A program made the position numbers and the translations under genes. Positions 18,647-27,006 of a stretch of DNA of 64,000 bases are shown here, in pieces. Source of the DNA: an uncultured Pleomorphomonas sp. (GTDB lineage: Bacteria > Pseudomonadota > Alphaproteobacteria > Rhizobiales > Pleomorphomonadaceae); assembly GCA_937868725.1 (NCBI GenBank), contig CALMMQ010000121.1:1-64000 (forward strand). Reading direction: 5' to 3'. The notes beneath the pieces were generated by a model. The model did no database searches and was not told the DNA's origin. It was given only the letters and a program-made list of their open reading frames with translations. Within the stretch, counting starts at the first letter, position 1. Each line of letters begins with the position of its first letter.

Positions 18647-20311
18647 TCAGCGCCCGGCGATCTGGTCCAGCGTGCGGGCTGGAGTGATCGCTTGCGGGTC
18701 GATGAAGCAATGCAGAACCGCCGGCTTGCCGCTGGCCATGGCCCGTTCGAAGGCGGGGGCGAATTCTTCCGTCGCCCGTACCGTCTCGCCGTGGCCGCCA
18801 AAGGCGCGCGCCAGCGCCGCGAAGTCGGGGTTGACCAGCGAGGTCGCCGACACCCGCCCCGGATACTCGCGTTCCTGATGCATGCGGATGGTGCCGTACA
18901 TTTCATTGTCGATGACGATCACCACCAGGGGGATGCCGTACTGCACGGCGGTGGCAAATTCCTGGCCGTTCATCAGGAAGCAGCCGTCGCCGGCGAACGT
19001 CACCACCGGCCGCTCCGGATACTGGCGCTTGGCCATGACACCGGCCGGCACCGAATAGCCCACCGAGCCGGAGGTCGGTGCCACCTGGCCGCCAAAGGCG
19101 CGATAGCGCCAGTAGCGATGCACCCAGATGGCGTAGTTGCCGGCGCCATTGACGACGATCGTCTCGGCCGGCAGGCGCTGGCGCAGCCAGTCCATCACTT
19201 CGCCATACTGGAAGTCGCCGGGCACCTTGAGCGGCACCTCGGTCCAGGCCAGGAAGTCGGCGCGGGCGGCCAGCGTCCGGGCCTTCCAGACGATCTCCAC
19301 CGGCGGATGCACGGTCGAGAGGGCCGAGGCGAAGGCGTGCGGGCTGGCGACGATGCCGAGCTCGGGCTGATAGACGCGGCCGATCTCTTCCGGATCGGGA
19401 TAGACGTGCACCAGCCGCTGCCGCGGCGTCGGGATGTCGATCAGCGTGTAGGACGAGGACGGCGACTCGCTCATGCGGCCGCCAATGACGATCAGCACGT
19501 CGGCTTCCCTGACGCGCTGGGCCAGTCGCGGATTGATGCCGAGGCCGACGTCGCCAACGTAGTTGGGGTGATCGGCCGGAAACAGCATCGCCCGGCGGAA
19601 GCTCGTGGCCACCGGCAGGTCGAAGCGTTCGGCGAAGCGGATGATCTCGCGCCGCGCCCGTTCGGTCCAGCGCGAGCCGCCGAGAATGACCAGCGGCCGC
19701 TCGGCCTCCCAAAGCAGCTTCTGCAATCGGACGAGATCGGTGAGGCCGGGCCAGATTTCCACCGGTTCGACGGCCGGCGCATCGGCCACCGTCGCTTCGA
19801 CCGTCAGCATATCCTCGGGCAGCGACACCACCACCGGCCCAGGTCGGCCCTGCATGGCGACGCGGAAGGCGCGGGCCACCAGTTCGGGAATGCGGGCGGG
19901 ATCGCTGATCTCCACCACCCACTTGGCGATGGTGCCGAACACCGCCTTGTAGTCCATCTCCTGGAAGCAGCCGCGCTCCAGCATGCCCGTCTCGGCCTGA
20001 CCGACGAACAGGATCATCGGCGTCGAATCGTGCTGGGCGATGTGCAGGCCCTGCGCCGCATTCATGGCACCGGGGGCCCGCGTTACGAAGGCGATGCCCG
20101 GCCGACCCGTCAGCTTGCCATAGGTCTCGGCCATCATGGCGGCACCGCCCTCGTGGCGGCAGACCAGCACGTCGACGTCGGTGTCATGCAGGGCGTCGAG
20201 CACCGCGAGATAGGATTCGCCCGGCACGCAGGTCAGCCGCTCGACGCCTTGCCGGACGAGCTGGTCGACCAGAATGCGGGCCCCGCTGCGGGGGGAAAGG
20301 GTGGACGTCAC
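18647..20311 (-). CDS. Acetolactate-synthase-like TPP-dependent enzyme
   Basis: This protein of about 554 residues has the three-domain layout of the acetolactate synthase/benzoylformate decarboxylase superfamily. The N-terminal PYR domain holds the catalytic Glu in CRHEGGAAMMAETYGKLTG. A central Rossmann-like domain runs from about 190 to 320. The C-terminal PP domain has GDGCFLMNGQEFATAVQYG ending in the Mg-binding Asn of VIDNEMYG. It should decarboxylate or ligate a 2-keto acid. The reaction is not fixed by sequence. I chose GTG 20311 because GGGAG precedes it at 9 bases; an ATG lies at 20347. It sits between the FAD oxidoreductase and ALDH7 genes on the same strand. Confidence 0.85.
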   Translation of the reverse strand: MTSTLSPRSGARILVDQLVRQGVERLTCVPGESYLAVLDALHDTDVDVLVCRHEGGAAMMAETYGKLTGRPGIAFVTRAPGAMNAAQGLHIAQHDSTPMILFVGQAETGMLERGCFQEMDYKAVFGTIAKWVVEISDPARIPELVARAFRVAMQGRPGPVVVSLPEDMLTVEATVADAPAVEPVEIWPGLTDLVRLQKLLWEAERPLVILGGSRWTERARREIIRFAERFDLPVATSFRRAMLFPADHPNYVGDVGLGINPRLAQRVREADVLIVIGGRMSESPSSSYTLIDIPTPRQRLVHVYPDPEEIGRVYQPELGIVASPHAFASALSTVHPPVEIVWKARTLAARADFLAWTEVPLKVPGDFQYGEVMDWLRQRLPAETIVVNGAGNYAIWVHRYWRYRAFGGQVAPTSGSVGYSVPAGVMAKRQYPERPVVTFAGDGCFLMNGQEFATAVQYGIPLVVIVIDNEMYGTIRMHQEREYPGRVSATSLVNPDFAALARAFGGHGETVRATEEFAPAFERAMASGKPAVLHCFIDPQAITPARTLDQIAGR

Positions 20312-20392
20312 GTCGTTGCACTCCCTCGGCCCGGTCGGTCCGGGCATTTAGTCGTTGTGGCCGCCGCCCCGCGACGGGCGCGGCAGCGGAGC

Positions 20393-21913
20393 TTACTCCA
20401 CTTCGAAGCTGACGCCCTGGGCAAGCGGTAGGTCGAGACCGTAATTGATGGTGTTGGTCGCCCGGCGCATGTAGGCCTTCCAGGCGTCCGAGCCGGCTTC
20501 GCGGCCGCCGCCGGTCTCCTTCTCGCCACCGAACGCCCCGCCGATCTCGGCGCCGGACGGGCCGATGTTGACGTTGGCGATGCCGCAATCCGAGCCCTCC
20601 ACCGACAGAAAGCGTTCGGCCTCGCGCAGATTGTTGGTGAACACCGACGACGACAGGCCCTGCGGCACGTCGTTCTGCAGCGCCAGTGCCGCATCGAAGT
20701 CCGTGTACTTCAGTACGTAGAGGATGGGAGCGAAGGTCTCGGTCTTCACCGTCTCGGTCTGGGCCGGCATCTCGACGATGGCCGGACGGACATAGTGGGC
20801 GTCGGCGCCGAGTTCGGCCGCCACCCGTTCGCCACCGGTGACGATGCCGCCTTCCGCCCGCGCCCGGTCGAGCGAGGCCTGCATCGCCTCGAACGACCGC
20901 CTGTCGATCAGCGGCCCGACCAGCACGCCGACCTGACGCGGATCGCCGATCTTCACCGAACCGTAGGCCTTCTTGAGGCGGGCAAGCAGCGTATCGTAGA
21001 TGTCGGCGTGAACGATCAGCCGCCGCAGCGTCGTGCAGCGCTGGCCCGCCGTGCCCATGGCCGCGAAGGCGACGCCGCGCACCACCAAGTCGAGATCGGC
21101 CGACGGCGCGATGATGGCGGCGTTGTTGCCGCCGAGCTCCAGAATGGCACGGGCGAAGCGGCCGGCCAGACGCGGAGCAACGGCCCGGCCCATGGCTGTC
21201 GAGCCGGTGGCCGACAGCACCGGCACGCGCGGATCGTCGGTCAGCGCTTCGCCGACCGCCTTGCCGCCAATCACCACCTGCGACAGTCCGGCCGGGGCAC
21301 CGAAGGCGGTCGCCACCGCCTCGAACAGCGCCTGCACGGCCAATGCCGTCAGCGGCGTCTTCTCCGACGGCTTCCAGACGACGGCGTCGCCACAGACCAG
21401 GGCGATGGCAGCATTCCACGACCACACGGCGACGGGGAAGTTGAAGGCCGAGATGACGCCGACCACGCCGACCGGGTGCCAGGTCTCCATCATGCGGTGG
21501 CTCGGCCGCTCGGTGGCCACCGTCAGACCATAGAGCTGGCGCGACAGGCCGACGGCGAAGTCGCAGATGTCGATCATCTCCTGCACTTCACCCTGCCCTT
21601 CGGAGAGGATCTTGCCGGCCTCGATGGTGACGAGCCGGCCGAGATCGGCCTTCACCGCCCGCAACTTGAGACCGAACTGGCGCACCAGCTCGCCGCGCCG
21701 CGGCGCCGGCACCCGGCGCCAGGCGAGGAAGGCGGCCTGCGCCCGATCGATGGCTGCCGTCATGGCGGCGCCATCGGCGGTCCGGAGGCCGGCGATGAGC
21801 GATCCGTCGATCGGCGAACGTACCGCGAGATCGCCGCCGGCAAGCTGGGCCGTGTCGACGCCGAGACGGGCGAGCAGCGCGGCGGCTTCCTGGGCAATGG
21901 TGAGTTCGGACAT
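20393..21913 (-). CDS. amaB: ALDH7-type L-2-aminoadipate-6-semialdehyde / piperidine-6-carboxylate dehydrogenase
   Basis: This 506-residue aldehyde dehydrogenase matches the ALDH7 (antiquitin/AmaB) group. The nucleotide site region is SAFNFPVAVWSWNAAIALVCG, then ILELGGNNAAI with the general base Glu, and the catalytic Cys in GTAGQRCTTLRR. The hallmark C-terminus GAFGGEKETGGGREAGSDAW is present. In Pseudomonas AmaB oxidises the semialdehyde from pipecolate to 2-aminoadipate with NAD+. It is the first gene of a minus-strand run with the TPP enzyme and FAD oxidoreductase, divergent from the LysR gene. The symbol is by family; substrate is inferred. Confidence 0.85.
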   Translation of the reverse strand: MSELTIAQEAAALLARLGVDTAQLAGGDLAVRSPIDGSLIAGLRTADGAAMTAAIDRAQAAFLAWRRVPAPRRGELVRQFGLKLRAVKADLGRLVTIEAGKILSEGQGEVQEMIDICDFAVGLSRQLYGLTVATERPSHRMMETWHPVGVVGVISAFNFPVAVWSWNAAIALVCGDAVVWKPSEKTPLTALAVQALFEAVATAFGAPAGLSQVVIGGKAVGEALTDDPRVPVLSATGSTAMGRAVAPRLAGRFARAILELGGNNAAIIAPSADLDLVVRGVAFAAMGTAGQRCTTLRRLIVHADIYDTLLARLKKAYGSVKIGDPRQVGVLVGPLIDRRSFEAMQASLDRARAEGGIVTGGERVAAELGADAHYVRPAIVEMPAQTETVKTETFAPILYVLKYTDFDAALALQNDVPQGLSSSVFTNNLREAERFLSVEGSDCGIANVNIGPSGAEIGGAFGGEKETGGGREAGSDAWKAYMRRATNTINYGLDLPLAQGVSFEVE

Positions 21914-22015
21914 GACTGTTTCCCTGGAAGGTTCTGGTTTTGGGGCAAAGCGGCCCGGTTGCTCAAGTTATCGGCTGCCGCTCCCCTCGCCTGCAAACGA
22001 TGTTTTCTGGTATGG

Positions 22016-22034
22016 TCATGAGAATTTCTCATGA
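22016..22034. promoter_or_regulatory. Perfect 19-bp palindrome, candidate LysR operator
   Basis: TCATGAGAATTTCTCATGA has 9-bp perfect arms around a central T and contains the LysR T-N11-A motif (TGAGAATTTCTCA). It lies between the ALDH7 start (21913, minus strand) and the LysR start (22047), 12 bases before the latter. This placement fits autorepression and activation of the divergent catabolic run. Confidence 0.75.
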
Positions 22035-22046
22035 TGTGGAGCCGAA

Positions 22047-22973
22047 ATGGCGCGGGATCTGTTGCCATCCATGGGCGCGCTGATGGCCTTCGAAAGTGCC
22101 GCCCGTCACCTCAGCTTCTCGCGCGCGGCGGGCGAACTGCACCTGACGCAGGGGGCCGTCAGCCGTCAGATCCGCCAGCTCGAGAGCAATCTCGGCCTGG
22201 ACCTGTTCGAGCGCGTCAACCAGCGCGTCTATCTCACCGATGCCGGACGGGCTTATCTCGACGACGTCAGGCGCCTGCTTGGCGAGCTCTCGACGGCGAC
22301 GCTGGAGGTGATGGCCAGCGCCGGCCGGGCCGACGTACTCGATCTTGCCGTGCTCTCCACCTTCGCCGCCCGCTGGCTGGTGCCGCGTCTGCCGACCTTC
22401 CTGGCCGATCATGCCGGCGCCACCATCAACCTGTCGGTGCGCAACGCCCCCTTCTCCTTCACCGACGATCCGCTCGACGCCGCCATTCATTTCGGCGAAG
22501 GTACCTGGCCGGGCGCGGTCTGCGAGTTCCTGTGCACCGAGGAATCGTTTCCCGTCGCCGCTCCGGCCCTGCGCGACACCCTCGGCCTCGACCGGCCGAC
22601 CGATCTGGTGCGGGCGCCGCTGCTGCACCAGTCGACCCGGCCGACGGCCTGGCGCGACTGGTTTACGGTCCAGGGCCTCGACACCGCCGGCGCCTTCCGT
22701 GGCTCGCGATTCGACGAGTTTGCCATGATCGCCGAGGGGGCCGCCGCCGGCATCGGCGTTGCCATGATGCCGCTGTTCCTGATCGAGAACGAGCTGACGA
22801 CGGGCCGGCTGGTGCTGCTGTCGCACGAACCGCTCAATACCGGTGCCGGCTACTGGTACGTCTATCCGGAGGCCAAGGCCGGCTCGCGTATTGTCCGCCA
22901 GTTCGGCAATTGGCTGCGCCGGGTATCGACCGTGCCGGCCTTCCCGCCACAGATCGCCGCCACGACGCCGTAG
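22047..22973 (+). CDS. LysR-family regulator (GcvA-like)
   Basis: This 308-residue regulator begins with the LysR winged helix MGALMAFESAARHLSFSRAAGELHLTQ then AVSRQIRQLESNLGLDLFER (helix-turn-helix about 20-60). The effector-binding domain from about 95 shows the GcvA-group style (FAARWLVPRLPTFLADH; GVAMMPLFLIENEL). It is divergent from the ALDH7-TPP-FAD run and shares with it a perfect 19-bp palindrome, so it probably controls that run and itself. The effector is unknown; a lysine-pathway intermediate is likely. Confidence 0.92.
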   Translation: MARDLLPSMGALMAFESAARHLSFSRAAGELHLTQGAVSRQIRQLESNLGLDLFERVNQRVYLTDAGRAYLDDVRRLLGELSTATLEVMASAGRADVLDLAVLSTFAARWLVPRLPTFLADHAGATINLSVRNAPFSFTDDPLDAAIHFGEGTWPGAVCEFLCTEESFPVAAPALRDTLGLDRPTDLVRAPLLHQSTRPTAWRDWFTVQGLDTAGAFRGSRFDEFAMIAEGAAAGIGVAMMPLFLIENELTTGRLVLLSHEPLNTGAGYWYVYPEAKAGSRIVRQFGNWLRRVSTVPAFPPQIAATTP

Positions 22974-23085
22974 AGCATCCGCCGATCAGGTTGCACCAAC
23001 CTGATCGATCAGCGGCTGCTCAAGCCTTTGAATCTGGATCGATTTCTTATCGACCTGACTGAACAGTCAGGTCGGAAAGCGCTCT
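22972..23085 (-). repeat. Dispersed extragenic palindromic repeat, copy 2
   Basis: This is the reverse complement of the element at 11001-11109, opening on the LysR stop codon (TAGAGCATCCG) and ending AAAGCGCTCT. It contains the inverted pair GATCAGGTTG / CAACCTGATC and the pair CTGACTG/CAGTCAG, so it can fold strongly. It lies between convergent genes and may act as a transcript end. Confidence 0.8.
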
Positions 23086-23096
23086 AACGGTGCCCG

Positions 23097-24089
23097 TCAG
23101 AGGATGCCCACCCGGCGCAGGAACCACCAGGCGGCCCAGATCGACGCTGCCCCCAGCCCGAAGGCGAGCACCGTGCCATAGTGCTCGCCGGCGAACGGCA
23201 GGCCACCGGTGTTCATGCCGAAGAAGCCGGTAACCAGCGTCGGCGGCAGCAGGAAGGCGGTCATCACCGAGAGAATGTAAAGGTGGCGGTTGGTTTCCGA
23301 TGAAATCTTCGAGTCGATTTCTTCATGCAGAAGCCGCGCCCGGTCCTGCAGCCCCTGCATCTCCTGAGCGGCGGCGCCGAGCAGATCGGCCAGTCGCTCG
23401 GCCGCTTCCGGCACATCGGGCGGCAACGCCTCGCGTTCGCCGCTACGCTGCTGCCGGCGCAACAGCGACACCGTGGCCCGCAGCTGGCGATTGAGACGCA
23501 CGATGGTCCGGCGCACCGGGCCGAGCCGCCGACGCTCGTCGCGCGGCGCCGTCTCGAACACGTAGTCCTCGATGCGGTCGAGTTCGTCGTTCATCTCGAT
23601 GGTCAGCGCGTCGAGTACGCGCTCAAACTCGATGACGACGCTCTCGAGCACTCCCACCGGCCGATGGACGGCGAGACCCCGATCGACGGCCAATCGCGTC
23701 GCCTCGATGCAGCGCAGGGGATGCAGCCGCGCCGTCACCACCAGCCGGTCGGTAATGGCGAAGCGGAACCAGCCGATGTCCTGCGTATCGTAGTCGAAAG
23801 CGCGTTCGAGATCGGTGAAGACGCCGTGCAGCACCCCCTCGTCGGCGGCGAGCGACACGTGGGTATCGCGATCGGTGAGCGTCGCCCGCGCCTCCGGCGT
23901 CAGGCTACCAAGCGTCTCAAGGTACTTCGGCACCCGGGCATCGCTGAGCGCCAGATGCAGCCAGACGAAACCGCTATGAACAACCAGATCGTCCGGCCCG
24001 GCTGTCGGCGGCAGCGGCCGGGCCGCGCCGCTCGTCTCGTCAAAAGCATAGGCCCAGACAAAACCCGGGATTTCGTTCATCAAAACCAT
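23097..24089 (-). CDS. zntB: CorA/ZntB-family divalent cation transporter
   Basis: This 330-residue protein has a long soluble N-terminal domain (about 1-265) with coiled-coil helices and two C-terminal membrane helices (about 270-325). The family signature GMN is in GFFGMNTGGLPFAG, the ZntB rather than CorA variant (GMNxGGxP). ZntB mediates Zn2+ flux across the inner membrane. The ATG at 24089 follows GGGGGA closely; an ATG at 24080 is an alternative. It is divergent from a GGDEF-EAL gene. The symbol is by similarity only. Confidence 0.85.
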   Translation of the reverse strand: MVLMNEIPGFVWAYAFDETSGAARPLPPTAGPDDLVVHSGFVWLHLALSDARVPKYLETLGSLTPEARATLTDRDTHVSLAADEGVLHGVFTDLERAFDYDTQDIGWFRFAITDRLVVTARLHPLRCIEATRLAVDRGLAVHRPVGVLESVVIEFERVLDALTIEMNDELDRIEDYVFETAPRDERRRLGPVRRTIVRLNRQLRATVSLLRRQQRSGEREALPPDVPEAAERLADLLGAAAQEMQGLQDRARLLHEEIDSKISSETNRHLYILSVMTAFLLPPTLVTGFFGMNTGGLPFAGEHYGTVLAFGLGAASIWAAWWFLRRVGIL

Positions 24090-24253
24090 TTGTCCCCCGA
24101 TCGACGACGCTCACGGCAGCTGACCATCGAGCTCCGTATTGGACTTAGGGATCATGCAGCCCGTGTAAAAATCTACAAGATGATACACACGCGATTAATA
24201 CTCTTGATGTCATGCTCGCCCAAAACCAACGCAAAGCACACTGGTGCTCGTAA

Positions 24254-26245
24254 ATGCCGTTGCCCTGGATCAAACGACTTCAGATTGCCCCCGAGCTGGC
24301 CAAAGCTCAGTTTGAAGCCCTCCAGCGCGACGCCATCGTCATATACCTCAGCCTGTTCGTCGTCGCCGGAACTCTTACCTACATTCACTGGGACAACGGT
24401 CCGCGCTGGATCAACATCCTCTTCGCCGCCGGGCTGGGGCTTTTTGCTGTCGTCCGACTCGTCAACTGGCGCGGTTTCACGGCGCCGCACAGGTTGGCCG
24501 GAGCGATCCAACGCGTCGTCTTCACCAGCACCGCCATCGCTGGCCTGATGGGCACTGCCTTTCTCGCGTGGACCGTGCTGCTGTCGCATCATCCGGACCC
24601 GGAAACGCGCATGTTCACGCTCTTCACGCTGTGGATTTGCCTTATCTGGGTGTCGGTGGTGGCCTTGCGCGTCCGCGCTGCCGTGCTGCTGATTTCCTGT
24701 GGCTTCGTGCCGCCCTACCTGCTTGTGCTGCTGCTGCGACCCGAACCCATCTATCACACGCTGGCCGCGATGATCGGCGTGATGACCTTGTTGCTGACCC
24801 GCCTCCTGACGACCATCTGCAGCGAGTTCGCCAATCTCGTCGCCTCGCGTCACGACTTGCGCCTTCAGGCCGAGCGGCTGCAAGCCCTGTCCGAAGAGAA
24901 CGAGTGCCTCGCCAACCTCGACATGTTGACCGGCCTCGCCAACCGCCGCCGCTTCCTGACCGAGCTGGAGCTCACCCTCACCGAGGCCAGTGCCGCCCGG
25001 ACTGGCTTTGCCGTCGGCATGATGGATCTCGAAGGCTTCAAGCCGGTCAACGACGCCTTCGGCTATTCGGTCGGCGACCGCGTGCTGATCGAGGTGGGCC
25101 ACCGGCTGCAGGACGTGTTGGGCGAAACCGCCTTCGTTGCCCGCGTCGGCGGCGACGAGTTCGCCATGATCATCAAGGGCAGCCACAGCGACGGCGCCCT
25201 GGCCAAGATTGGCGACAAGCTCTGCGCCGCCATCAGCAATCCGTACGAAGTGCCGGGCCGTACCGCCAGAATCAACTGTTTCATCGGCCTCGTCAGTTTC
25301 CCCGAGTCGGGCCGCCGGGCCGCCACGCTGTTCGAGCGCGCCGACTACGCCCTCTGCCACGCCAAACGCAGCCGTCAGAACCGCACCGTGGTGTTCTCCG
25401 AGCAGCACGAGGCGCGGCTGCTGGAGATGGCCCGCATCGAACAGGCGCTGCGGACGGCCGACCTCGAGAACGAAATGTATCTGGCTTTCCAGCCGATCTT
25501 CGATATCGAGACCAGGCGGACCTGCACCTTCGAAGCGCTGGCCCGCTGGACCAACGGCGAACTCGGCGCCATCGGCCCCAATAAGTTCATTCCCGTCGCC
25601 GAGCGTACGGAACTGATCGGCGGCATCACCGAGATCCTGCTGCGCAAGGCGGCGCGGGCGGCGGCCCGCTGGCCGGAGCACGTCGGTCTGTCGTTCAATC
25701 TGTCGGCTTGCGATCTGGCCGATCCTGGACTGGCCGATCGCGTCGCTGCCATTCTGGCCAGCGCCCGGCTCAACCCGGAGCGGGTCGATTTCGAGATCAC
25801 CGAAACGGCGGCCTTGCGCGATCCGACCGTGGTGCGCGCCAACCTCGACGCCATCGCCGCGCTCGGCTGCGGCATCGCCCTTGACGACTTCGGCAGCGGC
25901 CAGTCCAACCTCGCCTACATCCACCAGCTGCCGCTCACCAAGATCAAGATCGACGCCAGCTTCGTCGCCACGCTGCGCGCCAATCCAGTCGGCCACGACG
26001 TCATCCGGACGATCGTCGAGCTGTCGCGCAGCCTCGGGTGTTCCTGCATCATCGAAGGCGTGGAGACCGCCGAACAGATGGTGGTGCTGAAGATGCTCGG
26101 CTGCCGGCTGATCCAGGGCTACTACTACGGCAAACCGATGTCGGCCACCGAGGCGCTGGCCCGCATCGTCGGCGAGCAAGCCCTCGAACGCCGGGCCTCA
26201 CCGCAGCTGGCGGTCGCCGGCGCGGGGCTTCGCGCGCCTGTCTGA
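24254..26245 (+). CDS. Membrane GGDEF-EAL cyclic-di-GMP enzyme
   Basis: This 663-residue protein has six predicted membrane helices (about 28-195), a GGDEF domain with intact GGDEF at 299-303, and an EAL domain with EAL at 427-429, the NLS metal site, EITET, DDFGSG and the EGVET motif. Both active-site signatures are intact, so it could make and break c-di-GMP; which activity wins cannot be read. The putative inhibitory RxxD site upstream of GGDEF is not apparent. The membrane part resembles no named sensor. A start at 24254 follows an AT-rich upstream region. Confidence 0.92.
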   Translation: MPLPWIKRLQIAPELAKAQFEALQRDAIVIYLSLFVVAGTLTYIHWDNGPRWINILFAAGLGLFAVVRLVNWRGFTAPHRLAGAIQRVVFTSTAIAGLMGTAFLAWTVLLSHHPDPETRMFTLFTLWICLIWVSVVALRVRAAVLLISCGFVPPYLLVLLLRPEPIYHTLAAMIGVMTLLLTRLLTTICSEFANLVASRHDLRLQAERLQALSEENECLANLDMLTGLANRRRFLTELELTLTEASAARTGFAVGMMDLEGFKPVNDAFGYSVGDRVLIEVGHRLQDVLGETAFVARVGGDEFAMIIKGSHSDGALAKIGDKLCAAISNPYEVPGRTARINCFIGLVSFPESGRRAATLFERADYALCHAKRSRQNRTVVFSEQHEARLLEMARIEQALRTADLENEMYLAFQPIFDIETRRTCTFEALARWTNGELGAIGPNKFIPVAERTELIGGITEILLRKAARAAARWPEHVGLSFNLSACDLADPGLADRVAAILASARLNPERVDFEITETAALRDPTVVRANLDAIAALGCGIALDDFGSGQSNLAYIHQLPLTKIKIDASFVATLRANPVGHDVIRTIVELSRSLGCSCIIEGVETAEQMVVLKMLGCRLIQGYYYGKPMSATEALARIVGEQALERRASPQLAVAGAGLRAPV

Positions 26246-26312
26246 CCCAAAAACAAGGCGGCGCGCCGAACCCGGCACGCCGCCACGCCATGGCATCGAT
26301 GCGTTGCAGCCG

Positions 26313-26663
26313 TCAGTCCGACAGCGCCGCCGTGATGATGAACTCGACCTTGTATTCCGGGGTGGCGAGCTTGGCTTCGCCAGAGGCGCGGGCCGGCGTG
26401 CAGCCGGGCGCCACCCAGGCTTCCCACACTTCGTTCATGGCGGCGAAATCGGCCATGTCGGCCAGCCAGACGATGGCCTGCAGGATGCGGGTCTTGTCGG
26501 TGCCGGCGGCGGCCAGGAGCCGATCCACCTCGGCCAACGCCTGCGCCGCCTGCTCCTTGACGGAGAAACCGGGCTGGCCGACCTGGCCGGCGAGGTAGAC
26601 GGTGTCGCCGTGAACAACGGCCGCGCTCATGCGCTTGCCGACTTCGATACGCTTGATGGTCAT
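26313..26663 (-). CDS. RidA-family protein
   Basis: This 116-residue protein is of the YjgF/YER057c/UK114 (RidA) family, trimers that hydrolyse reactive enamine/imine intermediates from PLP enzymes. The family pattern HGDTVYLAGQVG, then QAAQALAEVDRLLAAAGTDK and a C-terminal EFIITAAL is visible. The catalytic Arg commonly near residue 105 in RidA is not found at the usual IE(I/V) segment, so it may belong to a non-archetypal Rid subgroup. It is divergent from glpD. Confidence 0.87.
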   Translation of the reverse strand: MTIKRIEVGKRMSAAVVHGDTVYLAGQVGQPGFSVKEQAAQALAEVDRLLAAAGTDKTRILQAIVWLADMADFAAMNEVWEAWVAPGCTPARASGEAKLATPEYKVEFIITAALSD

Positions 26664-26843
26664 GAACGAGCTCCGAAAATGGGTGCGGCCAGCCAGTTGT
26701 GGCCGATCACGCTTCGTCCCTATCGCATTTCCCGTCAGGGCGAAAGCACCTGCGCGCAGGCATGCTTCGCGCCGCCGGCAACCGCCGCCGCTTCACTCTG
26801 ACCGGATCGCACGCCAGCCCGTGGCGAGCGCCTTCCCCAGACT

Positions 26844-26884
26844 ATCCACGGCCGGTGCACCGGCCATCCACAGCCTGTCCACAG
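26844..26884. promoter_or_regulatory. Palindrome flanked by TCCACAG repeats upstream of glpD
   Basis: The perfect palindrome GGCCGGTGCACCGGCC (26850-26865) is flanked by three direct repeats of (A/G)TCCAC(A/G)G at 26844, 26866 and 26877, spaced 22 and 11 bases, one or two helix turns. This lies in the 343-base region between the divergent ridA-like and glpD genes. The function is unknown; a multi-site protein binding region is likely. Confidence 0.45.
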
Positions 26885-26959
26885 CCGGGCACGCGCGTTG
26901 GTCGGCAGCGGCCACCGTGTTTCATTTGATTTTCGATTTAAGGGTGTTTACATACAAAA

Positions 26960-26976
26960 CGAACATGAGCGAACAT
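26960..26976. promoter_or_regulatory. Two GlpR-like half-sites upstream of glpD
   Basis: CGAACAT occurs twice, at 26960-26966 and 26970-26976, exactly 10 bases apart. CGAACAT is the half-site of the E. coli GlpR operator (DeoR family). A related TTTTCGATTT is at about 26930-26939. They lie 30-47 bases before the glpD start, so glycerol-3-phosphate-sensitive repression is plausible. No glpR gene is in the window. Confidence 0.5.
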
Positions 26977-27006
26977 GAAATTGCGGCGAAAGGCCAAGGC
27001 GGCACC

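Noticed and set aside
26844-26884. DnaA boxes or a replication origin
   Set aside because: The TCCACA words resemble TTATCCACA but each has at least two mismatches, and no AT-rich unwinding element or origin-linked gene is nearby.
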